A DNA stretch of 49,339 nucleotides from positions 1-49,339 of the IMG/VR virus record IMGVR_UViG_3300030101_004083; one strand, 5' to 3'. A program made the position numbers and the translations under genes. Below, piece after piece: positions 43,262-48,393 of this stretch. The stretch comes from a virus. A model generated the notes under the pieces. It worked only from the letters and a program-made list of their open reading frames with translations. It was not told the DNA's origin and searched no databases. The stretch's first letter is position 1. Each line of letters starts with the position of its first letter.

Positions 43262-43287
43262 AACGTTCAATCTTCAATTGTATTGCC
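43262..43287 (-). promoter_or_regulatory. Bipartite leader element (imperfect) before 43239
   Basis: On the - strand GGCAATACA, 11 nt, AACGTT, then TATAATATT and the leader of the next gene. The spacing equals that of the other copies, but the upstream half is less conserved and lies in the end of the tiny gene at 43267. Confidence 0.5.
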
Positions 43288-43353
43288 CACATGATAAAGT
43301 ATTCCGAAAATTATCGTTAGGCAAAAAACCACTAGTATAATTTTTGACATCAT
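43267..43353 (-). CDS. Tiny membrane peptide, 28 residues
   Basis: ATG at 43353 (a second at 43350) shares an ATGA with the stop of the upstream gene. The 28-residue product starts MMSKIILVVFCLTIIFGILY, one hydrophobic span, and ends HVGNTIED. The ATGA coupling is the main support; the length is at the limit of detection. A single-span phage peptide may act on the host membrane. Its final codon overlaps the AACGTT element of the next gene. Confidence 0.4.
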   Translation of the reverse strand: MMSKIILVVFCLTIIFGILYHVGNTIED

Positions 43354-43682
43354 AGTAATTCTTTTATGTAGTCATCAGACGCACCATCAAAGTCCCCATC
43401 CTTTGAAATATCTCCTAAGATGTTTTGCAGTAGGTCGCAATCCACACTGTCGCCTATATATCTGTCAAATAGCGTCTCTAACTCTTCGGGCAATCTGTAT
43501 TCAATGAAATCCTTAATGTCATCATCGTCAAGTTCTTCCTCCTCTTGACCTAGCATACGCCGTGCTTTGTTTTTTTCTTCATGCTCTTCAATGAAATCAT
43601 CTTTGAGTTCTTCAATGGCATCCCAAACTTTGTTTTCACATAGCATATCTCTAATCTCTTCTTTTGATAATTCGTAATTCAT
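43350..43682 (-). CDS. Acidic hypothetical protein
   Basis: 110 residues, extremely rich in Asp and Glu (EEEELDDDDIKDFIEYRLPEEL, about 46-67). Predicted helical. Acidic small proteins in early phage regions can mimic DNA, but that is only a possibility here. It is preceded by a perfect copy of the bipartite element (43705-43730) and its stop shares an ATGA with the 28-residue membrane peptide. Confidence 0.55.
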   Translation of the reverse strand: MNYELSKEEIRDMLCENKVWDAIEELKDDFIEEHEEKNKARRMLGQEEEELDDDDIKDFIEYRLPEELETLFDRYIGDSVDCDLLQNILGDISKDGDFDGASDDYIKELL

Positions 43683-43704
43683 AATTTCTGTTGTTTAATA
43701 GTTT

Positions 43705-43730
43705 AACGTTGTGTTTATTCTTTTATTGTG
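43705..43730 (-). promoter_or_regulatory. Bipartite leader element before 43682
   Basis: On the - strand CACAATAAA, 11 nt, AACGTT, then TAAACTATTAAAC and the leader to the ATG at 43682. It lies partly in the C-terminal codons of the gene at 43715. One of six near-perfect copies. Confidence 0.6.
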
Positions 43731-43930
43731 TCTTTTAGTAAAAAATATTTTATACCTCCAAAGTATATAGCCATCAATAGTATACCTATAAGATTGAAAA
43801 ATAGGCTCTTTAACTCTGCTGAATTTTCGCATGTATCTACCCTCAATCCAGTAAAAAGTATAAATGCAAAGCATATATTCTTCAAGGCTCCGAAAAGTTT
43901 AGCCGTTGCTTGTGTTATCTTGTTATTCAT
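43715..43930 (-). CDS. Small two-span membrane protein
   Basis: 71 residues with two hydrophobic segments (about 12-28 and 44-63) separated by a polar loop containing Cys34, and a charged end. Function not recognised. It is separated by only 2 nt from the upstream gene at 43933. Membrane proteins in this region might protect against other phages or modify the envelope, but there is no specific evidence. Confidence 0.5.
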   Translation of the reverse strand: MNNKITQATAKLFGALKNICFAFILFTGLRVDTCENSAELKSLFFNLIGILLMAIYFGGIKYFLLKDTIKE

Positions 43931-43932
43931 AT

Positions 43933-44217
43933 TTATATGTTTGTTGTATCAATATTCATTTCTTTCAATATGTCTATCACTTCCTTTGTCAATTCAAATA
44001 CTCCATCATATCCATACAATACGCCGTCCTGTATTTCAAGCATACCCGCCCCGTAGAATTCATCCCCTCCACTTTCGACATCGTACATTTCAAATCCTGC
44101 GCTTTCGTCATCTATCCATACGGATACGTTTAGCACTACTTCCTTTGGTTCTCCCATCATCCCAAAGCTATTTTCATAGTATGCGTGGGTCTTTACTTGT
44201 TTGTTAACCTTTCTCAT
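43933..44217 (-). CDS. Conserved small phage protein of unknown function
   Basis: 94 residues from the ATG at 44217; an earlier in-frame ATG at 44277 is inside the neighbour. Pattern: a polar N terminus, EVVLNVSVWID, then AGFEMYDVESGGDEFYGAGMLEI and a C-terminal YDGVFELTKEVIDIL. The GFEMYDxESGGxEFYAxGxLxxxxxxxYDGVFELP run occurs in many early phage proteins without known function. It starts 5 nt after the stop of the gene at 44223. Confidence 0.6.
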   Translation of the reverse strand: MRKVNKQVKTHAYYENSFGMMGEPKEVVLNVSVWIDDESAGFEMYDVESGGDEFYGAGMLEIQDGVLYGYDGVFELTKEVIDILKEMNIDTTNI

Positions 44218-44222
44218 GTGTT

Positions 44223-44516
44223 CTATTGTTTTATTTGTGTTAAGTTGCCGTTCCATTCTTCGCCGTTTAGATACCAAACAAAGTTCTTTTGATGGATATT
44301 TACATTAGGTAATCCGTTTAAGCGTTCCTTTGTGGTATTCGTTTTCCATCCAGCGTCCGTAATCATTAGCGTACCATCCCCATGCAATACCGCAATCGTG
44401 TTGCCGTGAAGTTTTAGATAGAAGCTATTATCAAAACTTGTGACCTCCATGTTCTGTCGCTTGAATGTTTGGCGGTTTAAAAATGCGTTTACTGAATCTA
44501 TTGTAATTTTTCTCAT
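44223..44516 (-). CDS. Conserved small phage protein of unknown function
   Basis: 97 residues: KRQNMEVTSFDNSFYLKLHGNTIAVL, then GTLMITDAGWKTNTTKERLNGLPN, then VWYLNGEEWNG. This LKLHGNxIA and TNTTKERLNGLPG pattern is widespread in marine and crAss-like phages and plasmids, with unknown role. An AACGTT at 44536 with TATAATATAAAA stands before the ATG; the upstream half of the bipartite element is not conserved here. Confidence 0.65.
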   Translation of the reverse strand: MRKITIDSVNAFLNRQTFKRQNMEVTSFDNSFYLKLHGNTIAVLHGDGTLMITDAGWKTNTTKERLNGLPNVNIHQKNFVWYLNGEEWNGNLTQIKQ

Positions 44517-44535
44517 GTGTTCTATTTTATATTAT

Positions 44536-44541
44536 AACGTT
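44536..44541 (-). promoter_or_regulatory. AACGTT plus TATA-like leader before 44516 (half-element)
   Basis: On the - strand AACGTT is followed by ATAATATAAAATAG and the ATG at 44516. The distal half at 11-nt spacing is degenerate because it lies in the end of the gene at 44548. Confidence 0.4.
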
Positions 44542-44547
44542 TAGTTT

Positions 44548-44865
44548 TTAATCATTAGTATTTAGCCAAAAGAATAATTTTTGAAGGGCGCTATCTTCTG
44601 ATAACATTACCGCCCCGTATGGTATACCATCATCATTAAGGGCTTCTGACATTTCAAAAGGACATCTGAACGTTAATACCTTATCTTCATTTGTATTTGA
44701 TAAGACAAAATCAGCTATTGAATATTTGCCTTTAATAAACTTTGCCCATTCATACTCACCTTCTGTTAATTGATATTCGAAGGGGCTACCGCTTGATGAA
44801 AATGAATCTTGTAATTCATATAAATCATCAGTTTTTAGGATTTCATTTGATGTGTATCTTTTCAT
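44548..44865 (-). CDS. Hypothetical acidic protein
   Basis: 105 residues beginning MKRYTSNEILKTDDLYELQDS. A mixed strand and helix pattern with FEYQLTEGEYEWAKFIKGKYS, followed by TFRCPFEMSEALNDDG, and a hydrophobic FFWLN near the end. No family recognised. Its promoter-like leader is the bipartite element at 44888. It is the last gene before a GC-rich hairpin at 44931 in the transcription direction from 44965. Confidence 0.5.
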   Translation of the reverse strand: MKRYTSNEILKTDDLYELQDSFSSSGSPFEYQLTEGEYEWAKFIKGKYSIADFVLSNTNEDKVLTFRCPFEMSEALNDDGIPYGAVMLSEDSALQKLFFWLNTND

Positions 44866-44887
44866 AATTGTTTGTTTATATAGTTAT

Positions 44888-44913
44888 AACGTCTGTATTT
44901 CTAGTTTATTGTG
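44888..44913 (-). promoter_or_regulatory. Bipartite leader element before 44865
   Basis: On the - strand CACAATAAA, 11 nt, GACGTT, then ATAACTATATAAAC and the leader to the ATG at 44865. It stands alone in a 99-nt intergenic gap, so it is not explained by coding. Confidence 0.65.
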
Positions 44914-44930
44914 TGCGTGAGTGTGAACAC

Positions 44931-44945
44931 CCCCCCGCAGGGGGG
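44931..44945. other. C/G hairpin between early genes
   Basis: CCCCCC (44931-44936) pairs with GGGGGG (44940-44945) around a GCA loop. Without a T-run on the - strand it is not a classic terminator. It could slow RNA polymerase or protect the upstream mRNA 3' end. Confidence 0.5.
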
Positions 44946-44964
44946 CGCACAAACAAACAAACAA

Positions 44965-45261
44965 TTATTGTGGGTAGTCTTCGAAGACCTCAAGCCCATA
45001 CCATAGGACTAGATGGTTCACTAAGGTTTCTGCGTTGTCAAAATCCGTTTGGATGTCTCCAAACATTTCAATTTCCTTTTTATTGCATAATCCTATGGCT
45101 TCGAATACTGAAAGGTCATGTTTTTTTAGCCATTCTTCACATTTGTAGTAACCTATTAGGTAGTAATCATCATTGAAAATGTCCCATCCGTCTAAGTTTT
45201 TGTCGTATTCTAACTGCTCTTGAATGTATTCAGTTAACTCTTTTCTGATTGAATCTTTCAT
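44965..45261 (-). CDS. Conserved small phage protein of unknown function
   Basis: 98 residues. Pattern: YIQEQLEYDKN near the N terminus, then FNDDYYLIGYYKCEEWLKKHDLSVFEAIGLC, and a helical acidic end. The DYYLIGYYxCExWLKKHxLSxFEAI core is found in many phage early regions, function unknown. It has its own copy of the bipartite leader (45281-45306), which is among the best conserved. Confidence 0.65.
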   Translation of the reverse strand: MKDSIRKELTEYIQEQLEYDKNLDGWDIFNDDYYLIGYYKCEEWLKKHDLSVFEAIGLCNKKEIEMFGDIQTDFDNAETLVNHLVLWYGLEVFEDYPQ

Positions 45262-45280
45262 GTTGTTTGTTTATTATATT

Positions 45281-45306
45281 AACGTTTAAGGTTTGGTTTT
45301 ATTGTG
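45281..45306 (-). promoter_or_regulatory. Bipartite leader element before 45261
   Basis: On the - strand CACAATAAA, 11 nt, AACGTT, then AATATAATAAACAAAC and the ATG at 45261. Only its upstream end overlaps the previous gene's stop codon. Confidence 0.65.
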
Positions 45307-45550
45307 CCAATTCTAAAATAAATTTTTCTAGGTCTAGGTCGTATATGTTTTCATTTTCAACTTCGTCAGCCATCCCGTATACTGACAGTGTTTCAAAGAA
45401 CTCTAAAATTTGCTCAGTCGTGTATTGTTGGGCGAATTCGTGGTAAAGCATTTCTACAATAGACTCCAATTCATAGCGACTGTATACCTCCAAGACGTGT
45501 ACATAGTGACCGCCGCGACTCTTTATAATATTTGATAGTATAGTATTCAT
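45299..45550 (-). CDS. Small hypothetical early protein
   Basis: 83 residues: SRGGHYVHVLEVYSRYELESIVEMLYHEFAQQY, then helices, and an ENIYDLDLEKFILEL end. Likely all-alpha. Function unknown, although proteins with this IYDLDLExF ending occur in related phages. Its stop codon is read from the CACAATAAA half of the next bipartite element, so the element doubles as coding DNA. Confidence 0.55.
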   Translation of the reverse strand: MNTILSNIIKSRGGHYVHVLEVYSRYELESIVEMLYHEFAQQYTTEQILEFFETLSVYGMADEVENENIYDLDLEKFILELAQ

Positions 45551-45569
45551 ATTGTTTGTTTTATATATT

Positions 45570-45595
45570 AACGTTTAATGTTTTACTTTATTGTG
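45570..45595 (-). promoter_or_regulatory. Bipartite leader element before 45550
   Basis: On the - strand CACAATAAA, 11 nt, AACGTT, then AATATATAAAACAAAC and the ATG at 45550. The upstream half encodes the final residues (HNKVKH) of the gene at 45575. Confidence 0.65.
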
Positions 45596-45796
45596 CGTGA
45601 TTGTGAATTCATCAAGAATTGTACGCGCAACCCAGAAGAGTTGACCTATCATCGTAATGATACCTATGTTAACCCATAGCTCGAACTTTTCATTTATGCC
45701 TTTTGCGTTGCCAATGTTTAGGAAAGCGACTAGGACAGCCAATGTAAATGATGCAACCATCAATTGATTTAGACTTGTTTTAATTGTGTTTATCAT
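45575..45796 (-). CDS. Small two-span membrane protein
   Basis: 73 residues with two hydrophobic segments (about 12-30 and 43-60) and a short polar loop between. The C terminus HNKVKH is encoded by the bipartite element of the next gene. Leader of this gene is CACAATAAAC plus a short A-rich run, without the AACGTT half. Function unknown; membrane placement suggests an envelope role. Confidence 0.55.
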   Translation of the reverse strand: MINTIKTSLNQLMVASFTLAVLVAFLNIGNAKGINEKFELWVNIGIITMIGQLFWVARTILDEFTITHNKVKH

Positions 45797-45801
45797 AATT
45801 T

Positions 45802-45999
45802 CTAGTTTATTGTGTTTATAAAATTTGGCTTTTGAGATAGGTCAACTTTTGAAAGTCTTAATTTGTCGTAATCTTTGAATATCTCAATTACTCTTTCATT
45901 GTTTACGTCAATGGTCTTGTCACTTGTATATAGAATTTCTTCCATGTAATCGGGCTGTCCAATTTCAACCCCCCAAAGTATGTACTCTATTTTTCTCAT
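45802..45999 (-). CDS. Conserved small phage protein of unknown function
   Basis: 65 residues beginning MRKIEYILWGVEIGQPDYMEE, followed by a polar middle with ERVIEIFKDYDKLRL and a KVDLSQKPNF end. The EYxLWGVxxGxxDxxxExxL pattern is widely seen in small phage proteins. No molecular role is known to me. It is preceded by a copy of the bipartite leader with a hairpin merged into its upstream half. Confidence 0.6.
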   Translation of the reverse strand: MRKIEYILWGVEIGQPDYMEEILYTSDKTIDVNNERVIEIFKDYDKLRLSKVDLSQKPNFINTIN

Positions 46000-46018
46000 G
46001 TTGTTTGTTTTATATTAT

Positions 46019-46044
46019 AACGTTGTGTTGTTTGGTTTATTGCC
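46019..46044 (-). promoter_or_regulatory. Bipartite leader element before 45999
   Basis: On the - strand GGCAATAAA, 11 nt, AACGTT, then ATAATATAAAACAAAC and the ATG at 45999. The first two bases belong to the 3' arm of the hairpin at 46042. Confidence 0.6.
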
Positions 46045-46057
46045 CCCCGAAGGGGGC
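46042..46057. other. Strong hairpin with UUCG loop on - strand, T-run on + strand
   Basis: GCCCCC (46042-46047) pairs with GGGGGC (46052-46057). On the - strand the loop is a C(UUCG)G tetraloop; on the + strand five T follow (46058-46062), so it would act as a terminator for + transcripts. On the - strand it may stall polymerase just before the next leader. Confidence 0.6.
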
Positions 46058-46064
46058 TTTTTGA

Positions 46065-46307
46065 TTAGTCGATGTATTTGTCCACGAATTTTACGTATGC
46101 TGAATTAGTTAAGCCTTTCTTTGCAATTTTCCACCTTAGTATGTCAACGGCATCTTTCATGTCTTTTCTTTCATCCTCTTTTATGCAAGTATCATCTTCA
46201 TAGGTAACCAATAGCGCGTACTCAATCATTGACATTTCCTCAGAGGTCAAGCGTGTTGTTATTGTCTTATATTCGCCATTGTGCCTTAGGTATGTAAATT
46301 TCTTCAT
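46065..46307 (-). CDS. Small hypothetical early protein
   Basis: 80 residues: MKKFTYLRHNGEYKTITTRLTSEEMSMIEYALLVTYEDD, then a helical half with KDMKDAVDILRWKIAKKG. The charged pattern suggests a small regulatory or nucleic-acid-associated protein. Its leader is a textbook copy of the bipartite element. Its stop is followed by a hairpin with UUCG loop. Function not recognised. Confidence 0.55.
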   Translation of the reverse strand: MKKFTYLRHNGEYKTITTRLTSEEMSMIEYALLVTYEDDTCIKEDERKDMKDAVDILRWKIAKKGLTNSAYVKFVDKYID

Positions 46308-46327
46308 GTTTGTTTGTTTTATATATT

Positions 46328-46353
46328 AACGTTGTGTTGTTTGGTTTATTGTG
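46328..46353 (-). promoter_or_regulatory. Bipartite leader element before 46307
   Basis: On the - strand CACAATAAA, 11 nt, AACGTT, then AATATATAAAACAAAC and the ATG at 46307. It lies wholly in a 47-nt intergenic gap, giving the clearest copy of the family. Confidence 0.7.
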
Positions 46354-46354
46354 T

Positions 46355-46681
46355 TTACCCGTTTTTAATTGCTCTTTTGAATGCTGACTTGATATGTCGT
46401 AGGTTGTAGCTTAGACCTTGTTTTTGGTCTTCGACCATCCAAAACTCTTGTTCAGGGTTCAGGTCAAAGAATTCGACAGGTTCAATTGCCTGGTAGCGTC
46501 CACTCCCTCCGCATATTGTAACTTCTAATCCGTCCACTTCTATTGGCTTTGATAGCTCCATATAGAATTCATGAGTGCTACCCATGTAACTGAAAGCCAT
46601 TAAGCCCTTTTCGTTTATTACTTTCAACATCTCATTAATCTCATCTATTGAGTTGATGTATCTTTTCGGTAGTCTTTTCAT
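46355..46681 (-). CDS. Hypothetical early protein, first gene of the small-gene cluster
   Basis: 108 residues: KRYINSIDEINEMLKVINEKGLMAFSYMGSTHEFYMELSKPIEVDG near the N terminus and YNLRHIKSAFKRAIKNG at the end. Mixed alpha and beta. It is the first gene in the transcription direction from the repeat-rich region at 46682-47249, so it may be expressed earliest. Its leader is AAACAAACAGAAA before the ATG but lacks the AACGTT half. Function unknown. Confidence 0.5.
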   Translation of the reverse strand: MKRLPKRYINSIDEINEMLKVINEKGLMAFSYMGSTHEFYMELSKPIEVDGLEVTICGGSGRYQAIEPVEFFDLNPEQEFWMVEDQKQGLSYNLRHIKSAFKRAIKNG

Positions 46682-46749
46682 TTTCTGTTTGTTTGTTAGA
46701 TAATCGGCTTTGTGCCCTTGTCACTATAAAGACGCCCTAGGTATATGTT

Positions 46750-46763
46750 ATATTGTGCAATAT
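46750..46763. promoter_or_regulatory. Palindrome ATATTG-TG-CAATAT, possible operator
   Basis: A perfect 6-bp inverted repeat with a 2-nt centre, 69 nt upstream of the first early gene. Typical size for a dimeric repressor or activator site. Confidence 0.4.
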
Positions 46764-46977
46764 TGTATTTTTTTTTAAATTAATTTACAAGTCGTTGACA
46801 ATCAATGAGTTACAGGGGAAAAAAAGTTTAAATTATTCGTGCGCACGGGCGTGTGGGGTTATACAAAAGGCGAAATTGCGCGTAAGCGCAAAACTCAAAG
46901 GGGCGTGTATGACTGGTCATCGAAGGGAAAAAGTCGCTTAAATCGAAGCTATGGACGTAGCGAAGAAATAGCGGGAA

Positions 46978-47072
46978 CGTAAAACGTCCGACTTTATTGT
47001 GTAGCCTTAAAATTTATTTTGCAAAGCGTAAAACGTCGGGGCGCCCTTGTTTAGAAAAGTGCGTGAAACGTC
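46978..47072. repeat. Direct repeats CGTRAAACGTC (three copies)
   Basis: CGTAAAACGTC at 46978-46988 and 47027-47037, CGTGAAACGTC at 47062-47072. Start-to-start distances are 49 and 35 nt. A weaker TGTAAAACGTA lies near 47189-47199. On the - strand each reads GACGTTTYACG and so includes the AACGT-type half of the bipartite element. Confidence 0.6.
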
Positions 47073-47092
47073 AAGGCTCTCACATTATTGTG
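47067..47092 (-). promoter_or_regulatory. Bipartite element in non-coding region
   Basis: On the - strand CACAATAAT, 11 nt, GACGTT. Same spacing as the gene-leader copies, but about 390 nt from the first - strand gene. It shares its GACGTT with the third direct repeat. Confidence 0.5.
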
Positions 47093-47237
47093 TATGCATA
47101 GTAAAAAAGCAAAAAAAATGACTAGGCACATGATGACAGGCACCCCCCCCTATGGTTGCGTAGGTCATTTTTATTTTTGCAGTACTGCTGTAAAACGTAT
47201 ATACAACCCGAAACCTACAAGTGTCTCGCAAAATTTG

Positions 47238-47245
47238 TACCTTTA
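47238..47245 (+). promoter_or_regulatory. Candidate promoter element (TACCTTTA)
   Basis: TACCTTTA then CCC, 4 nt before the ATG at 47250, resembles the TATCTTTA elements at 10763 and 12095. It would give an almost leaderless transcript on the + strand. Confidence 0.3.
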
Positions 47246-47249
47246 CCCT

Positions 47250-47429
47250 ATGACAGACTTAAGAATGACCCCACAGGGTAGAATGAGCAGAGCTATACCT
47301 GGACAAACCGAGATTCAGCGATTGACAGAACTCAAGAAAATGAAAAAGCGTGAAGATAAAATCTCCATGATGACCGATGCGATGAGTCGCAAGGAAATGA
47401 TGGATGAGCTTAAATTACGTTACAAGTAG
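47250..47429 (+). CDS. Small basic protein, lone + strand gene in the right arm
   Basis: 59 residues from the ATG at 47250; an upstream in-frame ATG at 47088 would add residues from the non-coding region. Reads MTDLRMTPQGRMSRAIPGQT and then a Lys/Glu/Met-rich helical half (RLTELKKMKKREDKISMMTDAM) ending RYK. It is the only + strand gene between 32831 and the window end and overlaps the 3' end of the convergent gene by 20 nt. A regulator or structural peptide is possible, but no known family is recognised. Confidence 0.5.
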   Translation: MTDLRMTPQGRMSRAIPGQTEIQRLTELKKMKKREDKISMMTDAMSRKEMMDELKLRYK

Positions 47430-48060
47430 TATAGAAGTAGTTATCACTATCTTCGGTTATCCACTTTTCGTGCCCCTCAGCATTATATGTCTGGGTGCAT
47501 ACCTTGTAGTCAGGCTTCTTTGGAAAATCTTTCGTGGTGAATGATGGTTCAACCCATCGCACCCTATTGTTAGGTTGCAGAGCGAAGCACCCGTTATCTA
47601 GTATTATTATATGATGCGACTTATGTTCGTGTGGAGTCTCACTTAGTGTGAGGTCAGCATTCTCATTTGTCTCACATGCCCATTGTATAGTACATAGGTA
47701 TTCACCATCGTACCACTTACGGTCCTTCATAAACACCGATGCTGTCGCATCTGCTATATATGCCAACTCCACAACGGAGAACGTCTTACTGAAGCTATTC
47801 CATAGACACAGCTGGTGGAACGGAATATGTGGTGCATCATGAGGATTAGCATCCTTATCTATCAGTGCAGAGCACGGAAGTTTATCTCTCATTACGCCAT
47901 TCTCAAGAAGAACCTGGAACAGGGGTACTTGACCTGGGAGACATCTAACGGATACAATCCGCCCTAGTAAGAACTCACCGTGGTGAGATTTCATATCGTA
48001 TAAGTATTCAGCACGTACCCACACATCTACAGGTGGGAAGCTAGATTCTATGTAAGCCAT
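47410..48060 (-). CDS. Conserved marine-phage protein of unknown function
   Basis: 216 residues. The N-terminal part reads SSFPPVDVWVRAEYLYDMKSHHGEF and then VSVRCLPGQVPLFQVLLENGVMRDKLPCSALI. The centre has PFHQLCLWNSFSKTFSVVELAYI and YLCTIQWACE. The end has CFALQPNNRVRWVEPSF. This set recurs in marine phage genomes without a known role. Multiple Cys and His are present, but no clear metal site. It overlaps the downstream convergent gene and the upstream 60-residue gene by about 20 nt each. Confidence 0.65.
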   Translation of the reverse strand: MAYIESSFPPVDVWVRAEYLYDMKSHHGEFLLGRIVSVRCLPGQVPLFQVLLENGVMRDKLPCSALIDKDANPHDAPHIPFHQLCLWNSFSKTFSVVELAYIADATASVFMKDRKWYDGEYLCTIQWACETNENADLTLSETPHEHKSHHIIILDNGCFALQPNNRVRWVEPSFTTKDFPKKPDYKVCTQTYNAEGHEKWITEDSDNYFYTTCNVI

Positions 48061-48223
48061 TTATATAGTTTATTATTAAGTTAATTGCTTGTCTATCGTC
48101 TTTAGACTTGCTTATGATATCATTAATCTTTCCTGCAATATAATATCTTTCAGACGATGCAGCCCTATCTTTTGCCGACTGTATAAACGGAGTTATACTT
48201 TCGTCCCATCTTGGATTTTGCAT
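48041..48223 (-). CDS. Small hypothetical protein
   Basis: 60 residues, helical and basic (FIQSAKDRAASSERYYIAGKINDIISKSKDDRQAINLIINYI). It overlaps its neighbours by 20 and 31 nt, a sign of coupled translation. Function unknown, though place next to a large conserved protein and an exported peptidase suggests a lysis or virion-exit region. Confidence 0.5.
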   Translation of the reverse strand: MQNPRWDESITPFIQSAKDRAASSERYYIAGKINDIISKSKDDRQAINLIINYINGLHRI

Positions 48224-48393
48224 GATACTAGTTTATAGGTTGTATTATTATCAGAGTTCCTATTGAGTATGTTAACAAGCTCCATCGCTTCGCTAGCCCT
48301 CTCAATCTGAAGAACCTCACTCATTCCGTTTAGCAGGTACACGTTTATGGACTTTGGTCCTACGTATACTTCCTTTAATATCTTATACCCCAT
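48193..48393 (-). CDS. Small hypothetical protein
   Basis: 66 residues: MGYKILKEVYVGPKSINVYLLNG, then helices with EVLQIERASEAMELVNILNRNS. A beta-hairpin plus helix arrangement is plausible. It overlaps the M23 peptidase stop by 11 nt and the next gene by 31 nt. No function recognised. Confidence 0.5.
   Translation of the reverse strand: MGYKILKEVYVGPKSINVYLLNGMSEVLQIERASEAMELVNILNRNSDNNTTYKLVSCKIQDGTKV

Larger units (their letters stand above)
46682..47249. other. Repeat- and palindrome-rich non-coding region between divergent genes
   Basis: No convincing gene in 568 nt. Going right it holds ATATTG-TG-CAATAT (46750-46763), poly-T and AT-rich DNA, the palindrome CGTGCGCACG (46838-46847), a TTGCGC-GTAA-GCGCAA hairpin (46876-46891), ATGAC-TG-GTCAT (46909-46920), and three CGTRAAACGTC repeats (46978, 47027, 47062). 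A TTTATTGTG at 46993 and the full bipartite element at 47067-47092 are also present. It is more GC-rich than its neighbours in part. A promoter, operator or origin region is the likely role. Confidence 0.6.

Noticed and set aside
44931-44945. Intrinsic terminator at the C/G hairpin
   Set aside because: No T-run follows on the - strand, the sense strand of the flanking genes, so it is only recorded as a hairpin.
43262-46353. CRISPR-like array from the regularly recurring leaders
   Set aside because: The repeats are short and imperfect, lie 270-600 nt apart with genes in between, and there are no spacers or Cas genes.
46753-46941. 62-codon + strand frame in the non-coding region
   Set aside because: GTG start inside the palindrome, Lys/Arg/Cys-rich product without a coding-like pattern, and it spans the palindromes and hairpin. 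Better explained as structured non-coding DNA.
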